From: Hypsibius dujardini
Taxonomy: Eukaryota; Tardigrada; Eutardigrada; Parachela; Hypsibiidae
Direction of reading: 5' to 3'
Length of the DNA: 32,105 nt
NCBI GenBank assembly: GCA_001579985.1
Contig: LRSR01014201.1
Location: 2,501 to 34,605 of the forward strand
Within the stretch, counting starts at the first letter, position 1, and each line of letters begins with the position of its first letter. This document shows positions 19,913 to 32,010 of the stretch, piece by piece. Made by a program: the position numbers and the translations under genes. The notes below the pieces were generated by a model that saw only the letters and a list, made by a program, of their open reading frames with translations, made no database searches and was not told the DNA's origin.

Positions 19913-20505
19913 TCAATTCGTACCCAGACAAATCGTATCCAGACACATCGTAATCATAGACATTTCATACGACTTGACAAATCGTACCAAGGCAGTTCGA
20001 ACCCGGAACCTACGTATACAAATACATTTGGTATATACTTGTAACAATTGGTATTCCGCCCGCCAGAAACGGTAGGCGCGCGACACGCGTGTACTGAACC
20101 ATCCCAACACTGACAGTGTTGTCTAACTACAATCATCTCTAACACTTCAGCTGTTTCGGTACTCGCGGCAGAGCGAAACGAGGCAGCGAGTTCGTTTGTG
20201 AAGCGTACGAGAAAAGTCGGATGATAAATCTCTCAGACAATGATTCAGTCGGCTGAATGACATTAATTGGAATACCGACAGTTTTTGCTGGATTCTCCGG
20301 AAGATACTCGCTCAATACAATTTAAAGAAACCCTAACTGTTAAGGCTAGTCTATCAAAATACCGGTTTTCAATAGGTTTCATCGATTCTGAAATTAGAGA
20401 ACCAAATGTTCTTATGCACGAACTGTCTCTTGATACGATTTTTGTCTTTGAGCGCAAATCGTCGGGGTATGATACGTCGGTATACGAGTTGTCGGGGCAG
20501 TTTTA
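19913..20505. repeat. Region bounded by inverted arrays of ATCGTACCCAGACA-like motifs
   Basis: Left cluster (about 19913-20003): TCGTACCCAGACAAATCGTA, TCCAGACACATCG, GACAAATCGTACCAAGGC. The right cluster (about 20455-20505) has the complement pattern (GTCGGGGTATGATACGTCGG, TATACGAGTTGTCGGGG). The same arrangement recurs in unit 2 (about 31590-31700 and 32011 onward), and a short extra cluster sits just after the cyclase stop (18965-18997). It resembles subterminal repeats of a transposon or an array of binding sites. Confidence 0.5.
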
Positions 20506-21101
20506 CTTCGTAATAAGTTTGTCCCTGTAATGGGACAGGTAGTTTCTTTCACCGGCAGAATTAAACAAAAATCGTAATGCCCCCATGGGTCCCATCTGGC
20601 GAGATGGGACCCTAGGTTCCGGGGGGAGGAAGTTCAATTTTCTTTGAATTTTTGAAAAGCAAAACAACCCCCTGTACCCCCCCCCCTCTGGTGTTGATTT
20701 GTTTTGCGGTGCCGCAGCGGCTGCTGAGCACTGTCGCACGGTAGTACGATATATTTACACATACAATACATATTTACATACCAGTAAAGAAGCAAGTTGC
20801 AAGGGCGTAGCATATATAAGTTACATGCCTCTATGGGTTGCTTTCCGACGAATCCAATGGTCGAAAAAGGTACACACGATGCGGTCGTGGTCGCACGGGA
20901 CTTCGATGAGCGCGCGGTGCCAAGAGAGCTGAACTGATGATCTTTCACTTTCCTGTGTGTTCGTTCTCCAAACGGCAGCTCATACACAGCATTCACTCAT
21001 TTCTGCAGCGTTCATTGGTTAGGTCGGGGGGGGGGGAAGTCAGAATGTTTGAAGTGTGAATGAAAAATAGTTTTTTCATTCTTTTTAGTTTTATTTTCAC
21101 C
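20506..21101 (+). promoter_or_regulatory. Presumed 5' region of cyclase copy 2
   Basis: Matches 9230-9821 of unit 1 closely, including the TATA-like site (20813-20820), GTACACACGATGCGGTCGTG, a poly-G run near 21027 and an acceptor-like TTCTTTTTAG just before the ATG. It probably holds the promoter and a 5' UTR intron. Function is inferred only from conservation and position. Confidence 0.35.
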
Positions 21102-24100
21102 ATGTCCTCCATGACGCTCTTGGTGCTCTTTTCCTTAATAATTCTCCCGGCACCTTCGCATTGCGTGAACTTTACCCTCATCACCATTGCCATGTCGGAC
21201 GGCGGTCGGAACGGCTTTCTCCGGACCAATCCGCCGGTAGACATCATCATCGACATGCTCAAGGCCTCCAACCCGGTGGCCCTCCGCAATTTCACCCACA
21301 TTGCACTGCGTTTTCAGAAGAATTCTCTGGCGGACAGTGAGCGGCTAATGCAGACCGAACCACCGCCGGAGGATTGTTCCACCGGGGCGCAGCATGTCAC
21401 GGAGATGCTGGCCAGTTTTTACTACGACAATCAGCAACTGTTTTCGGGACAGCTTACTCAACAGTTTCCTCTTCTCAACATAGACAGTAAGCAACTATAT
21501 CGTTTTAACCACGCGAGTTTGAATTCGGTGTGGAAAGAAGTCCAATTTTTCGACTTTTCAGGCTGTCCGAACATTGTAATGGAGGTTGCTAACTTTGCAA
21601 GTGGTATGTACAGTATCATGTTTTCAGAGGTTCGACCTTAGGTCCGAAATTTGGGTTTAGGCTGCAAGTCCCATTTCCCCCTTTTTGGCTACATTTTGGT
21701 TTTAAGAGTGCTGACCAATGTTTCTTTGACTCGGGCAGTAATGGAGATTTTCCCTTCCGATCGGCGTGAGTTATTTTTTTACAAATAGCTGCTCATTTAT
21801 CGTGATTTATCATTGGGGTCTCTGCGTGGAAATCACATTACCGGTTTTAGGAATGAATAAGAAAGAATAAGACTTCCCAGCGAGATTGTGTTGTGAACGA
21901 GTGCTTAATTGATTGAACGTTCATTATTTTCCTTTATTTTCCTTTTTATATTTTTTCATGCCAAATTAAATTTTGAGTCGACCGGCATGAGCTCAATATT
22001 TTTCAGGTATCAGGGGGCGGAGTTGTGTGTATTTCTCAAAAAGGACAAAAAATTCGAGCGCAGCTTTGCAGAGCTGGCCTACAGCTCCGCCCTCTGACAC
22101 CTGAAAAAATATTCGGCTGATGTGAATCGACTCCAAATTGAATTTGGTGTTGAAACACAGATTTCAAATGCATGTTTCAAAATCGACATTTTTTACAGTG
22201 AAAATCAAGGAAAATATTGAGCTTTCAATCAATCTAGCTCCCGCTCACAGCACAAACTCGCTGGGGAAGTCTTTTTCTGTCTTATTCTTTTCCGAAACCG
22301 GTATTAAATGTGAATTCCACGCGGAAACCCCAATGATAAATCATGATTAATAGATAGCTATTTGCAAAAAAAACTCAAGTCGATCGGGATGGAAAATCTC
22401 CATTACTGCCTGAGTGAGTAATAATTTTGGAAAGCTAGTCTGCTCCAAAATCTCCAGGTATAAAACCCCGACGTTTGGACATCAGTCAAGTAAATGGTGT
22501 AACTAAAACTCAAGGGGGGGGGAAGGGGGCGTTTTTGTTTTTCGCTTCACACTTGTGCAGACAGGGTCCAGTACTTGGGTTTCAATGGTTTCAAAGGTTT
22601 TTTGTGAGAACGAAAGGAAACTGAAAGGATTCCAAAGCAATCAATCTTCAGTTTATCAAGTTAGGGAATATCAGTCAAAATCAAAGAAAAAACGAACCTG
22701 AGTGGAAAAAGAAAGGGGAAGGGGAGGGGACTTGTAGCATAAGCTCAAGGTACATTACTGGGTTCTAGAGCTCGTTTGCGTTCCGACACAACTCGGAACA
22801 GGGACGCAAAGGAAAAGGGCTAGGGTGGACAAAGACAAAAATTGGGTTTTTGGAATTTTTTCGCAAAATTTGGTAGTTCGTTTCTGGTCATTTTATAACT
22901 TGTAAGAATCTGGACACTTTGAATGCAGGCCATCTTGGGATTTCAAATTACGTTAGAACTGACTCTTAAAACCTTGCAATCACACATGTATTTAGACATT
23001 CTAGACAAGTTAATTCCAGTAACCCAGTTATCCAACAGGCCTGTAAGATTTGATTGACCATTGCAGCGACGTCAACGTTCCTCGGGCTTCGCTCCGCTTC
23101 GCTGGAGTTCTCCGACAACGTCCGGTTCCCGACCACGCTCAACTTGTTCGTCATGCCGTTTCAGTTCTTCTCCTACACGCTGGGTTACCTGGCCAGACAG
23201 TTTTCGTGGAGAGAATTAAATGTCGTCTACCTAAAAAATGACAACAAGGGCTTCTCATTCGCTCATCGGACCCGGCTTTTGGAGTTCCTGCCGTACGACT
23301 ATCTGCAAACCGGGGACTTCATCGCCGTGCCCACAGTGTCATCAGATAGCGCACCAGACGTGCTGGTTGCCAATTTGACCGATCAGCGAGCATGGGACCT
23401 TGTTGTTCAGAAACGCGGTACGTCTCTCCGAATTTTAAAAATGCCTCTAGAGCAGGTTGTTTCGGAGACTCACAAAGTGTACTCAGACAAGCGTGCAACG
23501 TTTGAGGTGTTCCCGTGTGCCTGTAGGCATGAAATTAATTAGCTGCTCATTTGAGCTCTTCTATTTAAAAAGATAATTAAACACTTTGCTAGAGCCAGAG
23601 TGCTCTTAACTCGGCTTCTGTTTAATCAATTAATTAATCAGTCATTAATTCAGAAAAATACATAAGGGAACAAAATTATGTGCGTACCCTCTGCGTCAGA
23701 CCTCAATACGCTTCTGGATCATTTTTGCGTTGCAGTGTCCCTTCTTCTTCTTCCACCAGATCAATTGAGATTGTTCATGGTAGGTAACCATATGGCTTGC
23801 ATCGAAGTAAGGTACTGCGTGAACAAAACACATTTTGGACAATAGATTGAGGCTTACTACCGGAACTTGACCTATGGCGAATTTGTAAGTCAAACTAACT
23901 GTTGTCACATGATAATCAGTCAGAATATTAGTATGAGACAAAGTCTGTATTTCGGCTCACCTCTATTTGGTCGATAAATCGGCTCACTCGGTTAGCAGGG
24001 GAGCCATCAGCGTTCAATTATTTAAATTTGTATTGCTGTCTTGTGCTAATATCAAACAAGTGAAGGTGCTCTGAAATGATTTTTTGACGAACAAGTTGTA

Positions 24101-27100
24101 CAAATGACTGGAATGGCCATTCATGAAAATAAAATTCTGTAAACAGATACAAAAACGAAATGTAAAAATAAGTTATGTGAGCTGATAAACGACTCGATTG
24201 ATGGGCAGACAGGCAAACTTCCCGCCAGACAAACAAACTGACAGACAAGCAGACGAACAAACAGACAAACAAACATAAATAGGTAGAGAGATAGAGAAAC
24301 AGACAGGTGGACAGACAGACAAAGAGAAAGACAAACGACGCAGCATCTGGCCGGTAGCATTCCCACATGCAATTACAATTATCTGGCTACGGTAAGGGAA
24401 CGTTCAACAATTAGGTCAGCACTCGGTATTAGGCGGCCTTACTCCTACCTCCCCTCTGTCAGAGCTCGTCAGTTTCCCCCCCCCCCAGAATTTCAAACGC
24501 TGATGTCAGCGTCGTTAGAACCCCCTATGCGCCAAAATCTTAAATTTTTAATTTGATAACAAAATTTTAGCACCGATAACACTTAGTTATCCCCACATTT
24601 TCAAAATCAGAACGAAGAAAAGCGTCTAGATCGGTAATGATGGGAATGTCGGTCGACCCAGCCTCCTCGTGTTGTATTTCCACGGAACCATCGCCATCGG
24701 AACCTTTTGTCAGCACTAGTATGATGCTCAAATAAAGGGAAGAATAATGGCATACGGGTCTATGATACTGTTACTAAAATACACGTTTTTTCAAACTCTC
24801 AGAATCAATTTTGAGATTTAAAGTTGCTGACGTAATTCAAGGAAAGACCCCACCCCCTATACGTCAGAGCTCGTCATCGATTGCTGACACGTACCCCCTT
24901 AAATTCGCCGATATAATTGTTGAACGTTCCCTAGTCTCCGTCGAAACTTGAAGTGACGTTCCTTAGTCCTTTCGAAGCATAAACTTTGCTGTACCGACTA
25001 CCGTTTTCGTCCAGGTTCCCAAGACTATTCGAAATTTCGAGGTATCCTTTCGCCTTGAGCTTCGCAATGAGAGCGAGGTACTGCAAACACAACACATTTG
25101 TCCATTGTCTTGCTTTTTTCCGCTTGTCAGCCTGAATAATTCGCTCGGATAATGTGGGATGTCGCTGTAGGAAGGCTACGGGCCAAAATTTGTTAAAAGT
25201 GATCTCGGGCAGATTCTTTTTCTTGCACAAACCGACGAGAAATTTCTTCAAATGATACCTGGATAACGGCCCATCGAGATCGGCACAATTGTGTAGTAGA
25301 TTGCAAATCGCAAGCTCCTCTTTCGGCGTAAACATGGTCGGTCTTCCTCGTAGCCCGATTTCTCGATCATTCAAATGTCGTCGAAGAGTTGTCTGTGACA
25401 CGCGAAAAGCGCAAGCAGCCTTCCGAACAGTTGTTCCCCCTTCCTCAACTGCATGTATGGCCGCATCTAATCTGCTACTCATTTCCGAATGACAAATTTG
25501 GAAAACGATAAAACCGCGAAATATTGATGAACACTAAACTAAGATGAAGCATGCACGAATGGCAGTAAAGTTGAAATTAAAACAAATCTCCTCGTGCAAT
25601 GAGAATCTGCAAAACCGCTTCTGCACACCCACAATCAGCTGATCGATTCTTGTCCAAATAAGCCGATGTGAGATTTGTGCCAGTGGCGCCCCTGGAGCCT
25701 GAACAAATTTTTTTACAGCAAATTTTTTTTAACCACTCCAATTTTTAATCAACAGGACATTCATGACTATTTCTTGCCGCAATTAAACTAAATCATTATT
25801 CGTAATATTTTGAAAGTCAAAAAGAATGGATTATTCTTCTACTGTACACGTAGTTCGGTTTTGAAATGAAAGAGCCGATTTACCGACCAAGTGGAGGATG
25901 AGCCGAAATACAAACTTTGCTTCATACATTTTACGCTGTTAATAATTCCTACTGCTGATTAAAGGTCTTCATTGCTTACGGAACAGAAGGCATCCCATCG
26001 AAGGATAATATTTTTTGGAATAGCGACAATGAAGAAACAGACCAGGTTCGTGTGAACGCTTCATAATTTATACAGAACGATTAAATTTGCCAACAAATTT
26101 CCCTCTCATGGGCCGGATAACATACTGTACCTTTGTCTGGAACGGACACGTGACTTTAGGTGGCTCTCAAGGCGTTTCGGGCATTGTTAATTATCAAAGA
26201 CGGATCGGAACTGTGGGCTGGCGCACCAAATTTGAGCAGAACAATTCTGGCAGAGTACTCCAAGCGGTACAACTGGACTATGAATATTAAAGACTTGGTA
26301 ACAATTGGCAAAGAGCAGTTATAAATTTAAATTGAGACATATGTATTATAAATAGGGACGGAAAAAACTAAAATTAATAAAAAAAACAGCAGTTTTCTAA
26401 GCAACTAAAATTAAATTAGTTTCTAAGGATGTTCCGATTGACGTCGTCAAGTACCAAAACTTTCAGACTAGTGTTAATCGGAATTCGGCTATTAGTTTTG
26501 CGTTATTTTCTACTTCATTGTTTAGCAACTAAAAGTTTCCGTTTAATGTCTTAAGTAAACCAAAAGTGAGTAAAGCCAAAAAACTAGCTACTAAAGGTTT
26601 TAAGATAGTTTTAGTTTGATTTTCTGGTTTAGTTTAGTTTTGCCATGACAATCATGTTGATGATAACAGCAAGTAATTTAGCAAGTCTTAAGAAGATTCT
26701 GTTTTGTTAGGCTATTGTCAATACAATCCGCACCATTGAATGGGTAGAAGTGTTCGTTGAGGTAATTATGGGATTAATAGAGCGGCTTTTCCTCCGTTTT
26801 ACGTGACATTAAAATGAGCTCAATTTCGATGCAGACATTCTTGAGGCTAGAGTCGAGACTACCGAACCTGACGGTCCAGCAGTTTGTGAAGGATGCGTTG
26901 AATCGAACCTATGACCTTCCGTCTCGCAAATTCTACCTCAATGAGATTGGAATCATGATTGTACCGGTGCCTATACTGCGTCTTAGTCCGTCGGGAGAAT
27001 TTGAGGTGAGGCAAGAAAGAGAAACTGAATAGGCTCGAGTAGAAATATATTTTTAAGAAATGAAAGGTCGCGACCCGACGACTTGCATGGTTTGTCTGTT

Positions 27101-30100
27101 TTCCAGACTATCCTCACATTTAGCGTTCCAACGCATACGTTCCAATTTCCATTGGCATCCTTGGACTGGTTTGGCAACGATACGCTCCCAAGGGACTTTC
27201 CCGTCTGCGGCATAAATGGAGAAAAATGCCTGTCGCAGGAAATTAAAGGTAAATATTATTCGTAAACAGAGATGGTTGGGCAGAATTCGCAAATCATCTC
27301 TTTGGCAGAGTTACTTCGCATCCTGGTTCCGGTAATGTGTTTTGTGCTGACCATTGCTGTAGCAATCGTGATATTCGTTATACGGTATAGTATAATATAT
27401 CCTTGGACAGTGTCAACGTATATGTCTGTGTCTGTGCCTGTGTTTGTGTCTGTGTCTGTGTCTGCGTGTTTGTCTGCGTCTGTTTCTGTGTCTGTGTCTG
27501 TGTTCGTGTCTAGATTGGAGCTTGTGTCGGTGTCTACGCCCCTGCTTTGACGTAAATGTATGTGGTACGTAGGCGGAGGACCTTGAACGAAGATCTAGCG
27601 TATCTTCTGCTACAAAAAGACCAGCTGAGTTTGAATGAGGATCCCAGTCACAGTCATGGAAGTGATGTGGATGCTTTCTTGAGCCAACATAATGGATTAA
27701 TGGGTTTGACTGGAAAGTACGGAGAGCGCAATGTCTTCGCTAAAACGCTACAGCTAGAGCGCACCCGAAATAGACTACCTCAAGGAAAAGAATCCGCTCT
27801 GCTACAGGAAGCTTTATTGGTAAGCGGAAATTCCCCCCATAAATTCTGCAAGACATAGAGTATGGATTAGTTTAGTTGGATGTTGAAAGGATTGTTTAGA
27901 TGTCGCGGACTCGGCACGCGAACCTTGTGAACTTTTACGGACTTATACTGGGCACCACCACCTGCCAAGTCATCTACGAACGTCCAGTCAACGGCAATAT
28001 CCTTGCTCTTACTTCGCGCAGCTCCGTTTTTGCAGACGTTGAGCTGCGTCTCGCTCTGGTGGTCAACATTGTTGCGGTAATGGTTGGAATGGTTTTTGAC
28101 AAATACGAAGTTCAAAATTTTAATCATTAAAAGGGACTAAATCAGAAATCCTTCGTGAATAAGTTACTTTGTTACTAAAGTTTTAGTTGATTAAAAAAGT
28201 AATCAATCTGTTAACACCCGGTGGGATATCAAGACAATTTGAGTTCCAGATGCTTTTCTTTCATAATTCTGTTTTACTAAGAAATTTTCTTTGGAGGAGT
28301 TTAAAAACTTCCTGTTTTTCGGGCTCACTCCTGTCCACTGTCAAGTAAGAAGGAAAATTACTGATAAAATTGTTTCTTGAACTTACCCGCGCCATATTTG
28401 GTTACAATTAATTAATCGATCGATACGTTTTAATAGTAGTCAGTTTTATTCCCATTTTGACAGAAATCGGACACCTTTGTTGACCTTTGGCCACGTGTCA
28501 GCCAACATATTTTTAGAGTTTTGACCAGCTTACAGCTTGCGGAGATATTTTTCACTCAAAAAAGTGAAAACTGGTTAACTTTGGCAATTTCTGCCGGACA
28601 TTGGTCAAGTAGAAAATTACCAAACCAAATTCTCTAATTTTCAAGCAAAATACCAACATTTGAAATCAGTTGAGTTTAGCAAAAGCGCTCAAACAATCTC
28701 CACGTGAAAATGTGGAAGTCGCCATTTTGAGATTTGATGACATTGGGCATTAAGGACTGTATTTTAGTTTTTGCCATTCTTATAGACATTGTCGCTTTGT
28801 CACCTCATCAACCAAAGGGTTCACGGTTAAAATTCAATCCTTTTTGCTTGATAGGGTCTCCATTTCATTCACAAATCCCAATTGTCTTACCACGGCAATT
28901 TCTGCAGCGAAGTCTGTCTGGTAAACGACCGCTTTACCGTGCTCATCGCCCAAGCCGGCGTCCGGCAATTGGAGGATCTGTGTGCCGGCACTTCCGTCCA
29001 CAGCAACAAGGATTTTCGTTCGGATTATCAGGCTGCGGATGTCCTGGGCTTTGGGAAGATTTTGGCCGGATTGCTTGCGTCTGATGCGAGTGCCGCAGTC
29101 CGTCCCGATCGGGTGGAGAAACTGAACAACGCCACAATCAGTTCCCCACATCACATGAGGGACCGTTGCCTGAATTTGGACCCTCAATGGCGCCCGACCT
29201 CCCACGACCTGAGCATGTGGACGAAGGATAGGAAACTGTTTGGGAGGAACATCGTCGACCTGCTCCTTGAGCGACTGCAAACGTTCGCCAATGAGCTTGA
29301 AGCGGATGTTAACGCGAAAACAGCCGATCTGCTGGAGGAGAGGCGAAAGCTGGATGAGCTACTGCTGGAGATGCTACCGAGGTATTGCACGATTGTGTCT
29401 ACTATATTCTCCCACGGATCCAATTTGTTTTTAAATATTCATGAGAACGGGTACACGGATGTGTGGGCATGGGCTCGTTAGGGTTCTTACTGGTTTGAAC
29501 TAGGGCATTGATCAAGGACGTTGAGAAATCAACAGAAAAGTTCAACAAATTTGAGGGCGAAAGTGCCATTCAGAAAAATAATTCCTGATTAGCGAATTCG
29601 CATTTTTATTCTAATCTATAACAATTCAGCTATTGCAAAAGCCGGTGCAGAGCGCAGAAACCAAAACACCCACTCCACATTTTTAGATCTTTGGAAATGA
29701 TCACAAACGGAGGGTCGAATTTTAGATTGAGTTGTGAGAAAATACTTCTTATTGCCCCTTTGCCTACCCATTCATTATCATATATTTCCGATATATGAAG
29801 ACCGTAAACAACACCCTGGTGTATACTGCAGCTTGATCATTACGAAGCTGCGGAACAACGAACCAATCGATGCGGAATTATTCGACAGTGCAACGGTTCT
29901 CTTCAGTGACATTCCCGTTTTCCCACGCATCGTCGAGCAATGTGGACCGCTAGACGTCTTGCAATTCCTCGCACAGATGCACTCCGCTTTCGATAAAGTC
30001 GTGCGAAGTTTTGACGTCTACAAGGTGGAGACCATCAACGATTCATACGTTGTAAGTGGGTCCATTCGCAGTGTCCATCAGTGACGGATTGAGGTCGGTC

Positions 30101-31293
30101 CGGAGGGGATGGCAAGCCTGTTGGAAGGGGTGTCCCGCCTTCCCCTCAGGGGGCGAAATTATTTTGGACGCTGGGCGAGGGGGGGGGAGGGCAAGCAACG
30201 GCTCAAGGTCAACCCACCCTTGGTGTCCATATTTCGTTCTTGTCGGTTTCGCTAAGGCATCCCACAAAATATGCTCTCCAATGTTTCGCTGTTCTAGGTG
30301 GTAAGTGGTTTACCGGTGCGGAACGGTGAAGGACACGCCGCAGAAATTTGTCGTCTCGCGCTCAAGTTACGGCTCTCCGGTAACGGGGTGCAAGTACCGG
30401 GTTGGGGAGGATGTAGCCCGGCGCTCCGCCTGGGCTTAAACTCGGGTTAGTTGTTTAGTTGCTTACAAGACTTTCACCACTTTTAACCAATCTGAACGAT
30501 CTCGGATTTCTAACAAAACAGGACCAGTCGCAGCCGGAGTCGTTGGTTCGAGGATGCCTCGGTATTGTTTGTGAGTTTGATTCTGTGAAATGCTACCAGT
30601 ACTCATATTGGTATTCGTATTTTGTGTTGGCACGATTCGGTTGCAACCGCGGCTGTAACAAATTTAAACCGCGATTGCAGTTCATTACTGTAGATGATTG
30701 ATTGGTTGATTGAAACAGTTATTACGCGGTTGAAATGTATTAAAACCGTAGTGATGCAAACACTATTCGTATTGGTGTGCCTTTGCCTGCTAAATGCTTC
30801 TTACCATTTGGGTTTGGGTCGGCCCTGACCATACGTCTCTCAGTAGTCCTGCAAGGATCCTAAACCAGTACCTCCCGGCACGCATCCTATGAAACACAAA
30901 CTCTGTTTTTTCTCTCGACTTGACAGGTTTGGAGACACGATGAATACTGCTAGTCGCATGGAATCTCATGGTCAAGGTATAGAGTAGCACAATCGATATT
31001 CGCTCCAAAACATGCGGTATTCGAGTTCAATCCTTACATCCACTAACACTGACAATTCCGTTTACAGCGAATAAAATTCATGTCAGCCCTTCCTCACGAC
31101 ACCTGGCGGAACTACACGGACAACCACAATCCCCAAAAGGTTTTGAATTTATTTCACGAGGACGCATTGCTATTAAGGTAACTCCGAGGATGAAGCTATT
31201 TATCGCACCATCAGTGCACACATACCTCTTTTCTTCTAGGGCAAAGGGCTCATCGAAACCTTTTGGCTTCAGTCCGCCAACGCACATGTTTAA
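21102..31293 (+). CDS. Receptor-type guanylyl cyclase, copy 2
   Basis: Paralog of the gene at 9822-18955 with the same exon plan: 21102-21603, 23067-23417, 23736-23779, 25965-26045, [unresolved 26099-26266], 26711-26761, 26835-27005, 27107-27248, 27309-27384, 27573-27819, 27900-28076, 28855-29381, 29832-30051, 30298-30445, 30522-30570, 30927-30976, 31068-31177, 31240-31293. All sure exons have the same phases as copy 1 and no stop or frameshift, giving 999 aa without exon 5. Exon 1 is one codon shorter. Signal peptide, ANF fold, membrane helix ([20 protein letters not shown]), pseudokinase and cyclase domain are present, with [21 protein letters not shown] and NTASR intact. It differs by GPVAAG (the usual family form) for GQIAAG, and by scattered ligand-domain changes. 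Introns 1 and 3 carry transposons. An acceptor for exon 5 in the right phase is not visible, so that part may differ or be skipped. Confidence 0.9.
21730..22414. mobile_element. 685-bp foldback element in intron 1 of copy 2
   Basis: The two halves are inverted repeats over almost their whole length (arms of about 320 bp, short loop near 22050-22080). Ends are CTCGGGCAGTAATGGAGATT and complement of CTCAGGCAGTAATGGAGATT. TGA flanks it at 21727-21729 and 22415-22417, and copy 1 has the empty site with one TGA at 10462-10464. The arms carry diverged matching sequence, so they are not a cloning artefact. It has no transposase. Confidence 0.85.
24395..24931. mobile_element. 537-bp MITE nested in the pogo-like transposase gene
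   Basis: Terminal repeats GGGAACGTTCAACAATTA (18 bp, with an extra A at the left tip), flanked by TA at 24393-24394 and 24932-24933. The interior holds two similar GCTGAC...TACCCCC/AACCCCC stretches with CAGAGCTCGTC in each half. It interrupts the transposase frame. Confidence 0.82.
24931..25482 (-). pseudogene. Interrupted pogo/Tigger-type transposase (N-terminal part)
   Basis: 183 codons. Residues 1-45 form a psq-type helix-turn-helix ([19 protein letters not shown], then [10 protein letters not shown]). The next part, to about 130, is a CENP-B-like DNA-binding region ([32 protein letters not shown]). Residues about 150-175 have [13 protein letters not shown] and VYASKG, the first catalytic Asp region of the DDE domain. 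The stop codon is made from the target-site TA plus the first base of the nested MITE. Beyond that MITE the frame resumes (about 24390-24345) with [15 protein letters not shown], a DDE beta-strand motif, and then dissolves into a CAGA/CTGT microsatellite. The later catalytic acidic residues are not visible. It is inactive. Confidence 0.85.
26099..26266 (+). other. Copy 2 counterpart of the candidate exon 5 block
   Basis: Highly similar to 12949-13116 and open in the same frame ([20 protein letters not shown] onward), with the same donor GTACAA. The acceptor of copy 1 (CAACAAAG) reads CAACAAAT here and is lost. The nearest AG (26075) gives the wrong phase for a phase-0 join and an intron of only 30 bp. 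Confidence 0.4.
28393..28745. other. Extra 350 bp in intron 11 of copy 2
   Basis: Copy 1 goes almost directly from CTTATCCGCGC (about 15306) to TTTTTGCCATGCTTATAG (about 15335). Copy 2 has about 350 bp between the same marks. I see no inverted ends or flanking duplication. It could be an insertion in unit 2 or a deletion in unit 1. Confidence 0.5.
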
Positions 31294-32010
31294 TCGTGCG
31301 CGGACAGGTCGCACCCAGACACATCATATCCAGATAATAAGTACCTATAACTTTCTTGAACGAGAGCGGAAGAACGGAGACTAGAATGGGCTACACACCG
31401 TTACACTTACAACAGAACCAGCAAGTACGCGACCCAACAGACCTTGAACAAAATTATAAAATCATTAACGCGCGGTGATGCACGGCGAAATATGATGACG
31501 GTGTATTGGTGAATCATTCATTTATGCTCATTTATGCTCATTTATGCTAAGATTTCGCCCATGGTCGAAATCCTCCGCTCAATTCGTACCCGGACAAATC
31601 GTATCCAGACAATTCGAACCTCTCGATTCGTACCCAGACACATCGTAATCATTGATAGTTTGTACGACTTGACAAATCGTACCAAGGCAATTCGAATCCG
31701 GATCCTATGCATACAGAACGGATCCTACGTGTTCTGTACAAATACATTTGGTGTATACTTATAACAATTGATATTCCGCCCACCCGAAACGGTAGACGCG
31801 CGACGCCCGTGTATAGAACCCTCTCAACACTGACAGCGTTGTCTCATTACAATCATCTCCAGTACTTCAGCTGTTTCGGTACTCGCGGCAAAGCGAAACG
31901 AGACCAGGGACTTTGTTCGTGAAGCGCACGAGTTAAGTCGGATGATAAATCTCTCCGGCAACGATTCAGTTGACTGAATGACATTAATTGGAATGCCGAC
32001 AATATTTGAT
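31294..32010 (+). other. 3' flank of cyclase copy 2
   Basis: Matches the unit 1 flank (18956-20460) without the 679-bp element. Includes a 10-bp triplicate TTTATGCTCA at about 31521-31550 and the motif cluster ATTCGTACCCGGACAAATCG, TATCCAGACAATTCGAACC at about 31582-31690. No gene is visible. Confidence 0.5.

Larger units (their letters stand above)
9228..20540 (+). repeat. Tandem duplication unit 1 (about 11.3 kb)
   Basis: Homology between units starts at TTTCACCGGCAGA (about 9233 and about 20549) and continues through the whole cyclase gene and its 3' flank. Unit 2 runs from about 20541 to beyond the window end. Introns differ by point changes and by several transposon insertions found in one unit only. 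Both edges were set by eye and could be off by tens of bases. Confidence 0.85.
23934..25924 (-). mobile_element. Pogo/Tigger-like DNA transposon in intron 3 of copy 2
   Basis: 1991 bp between TA at 23932-23933 and 25925-25926; copy 1 has the empty TA at 12791-12792. Terminal inverted repeats of about 55 bp start TGAGACAAAGTCTGTATTTC (left) and TGAAGCAAAGTTTGTATTTC (right), and both continue to TAAATCGGCTC. It encodes the start of a transposase on the - strand (25482 down to 24931), is broken by a nested element, and has a CAGA microsatellite at about 24230-24330. It belongs to the family of the MITE at 1016-1245. Confidence 0.9.
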
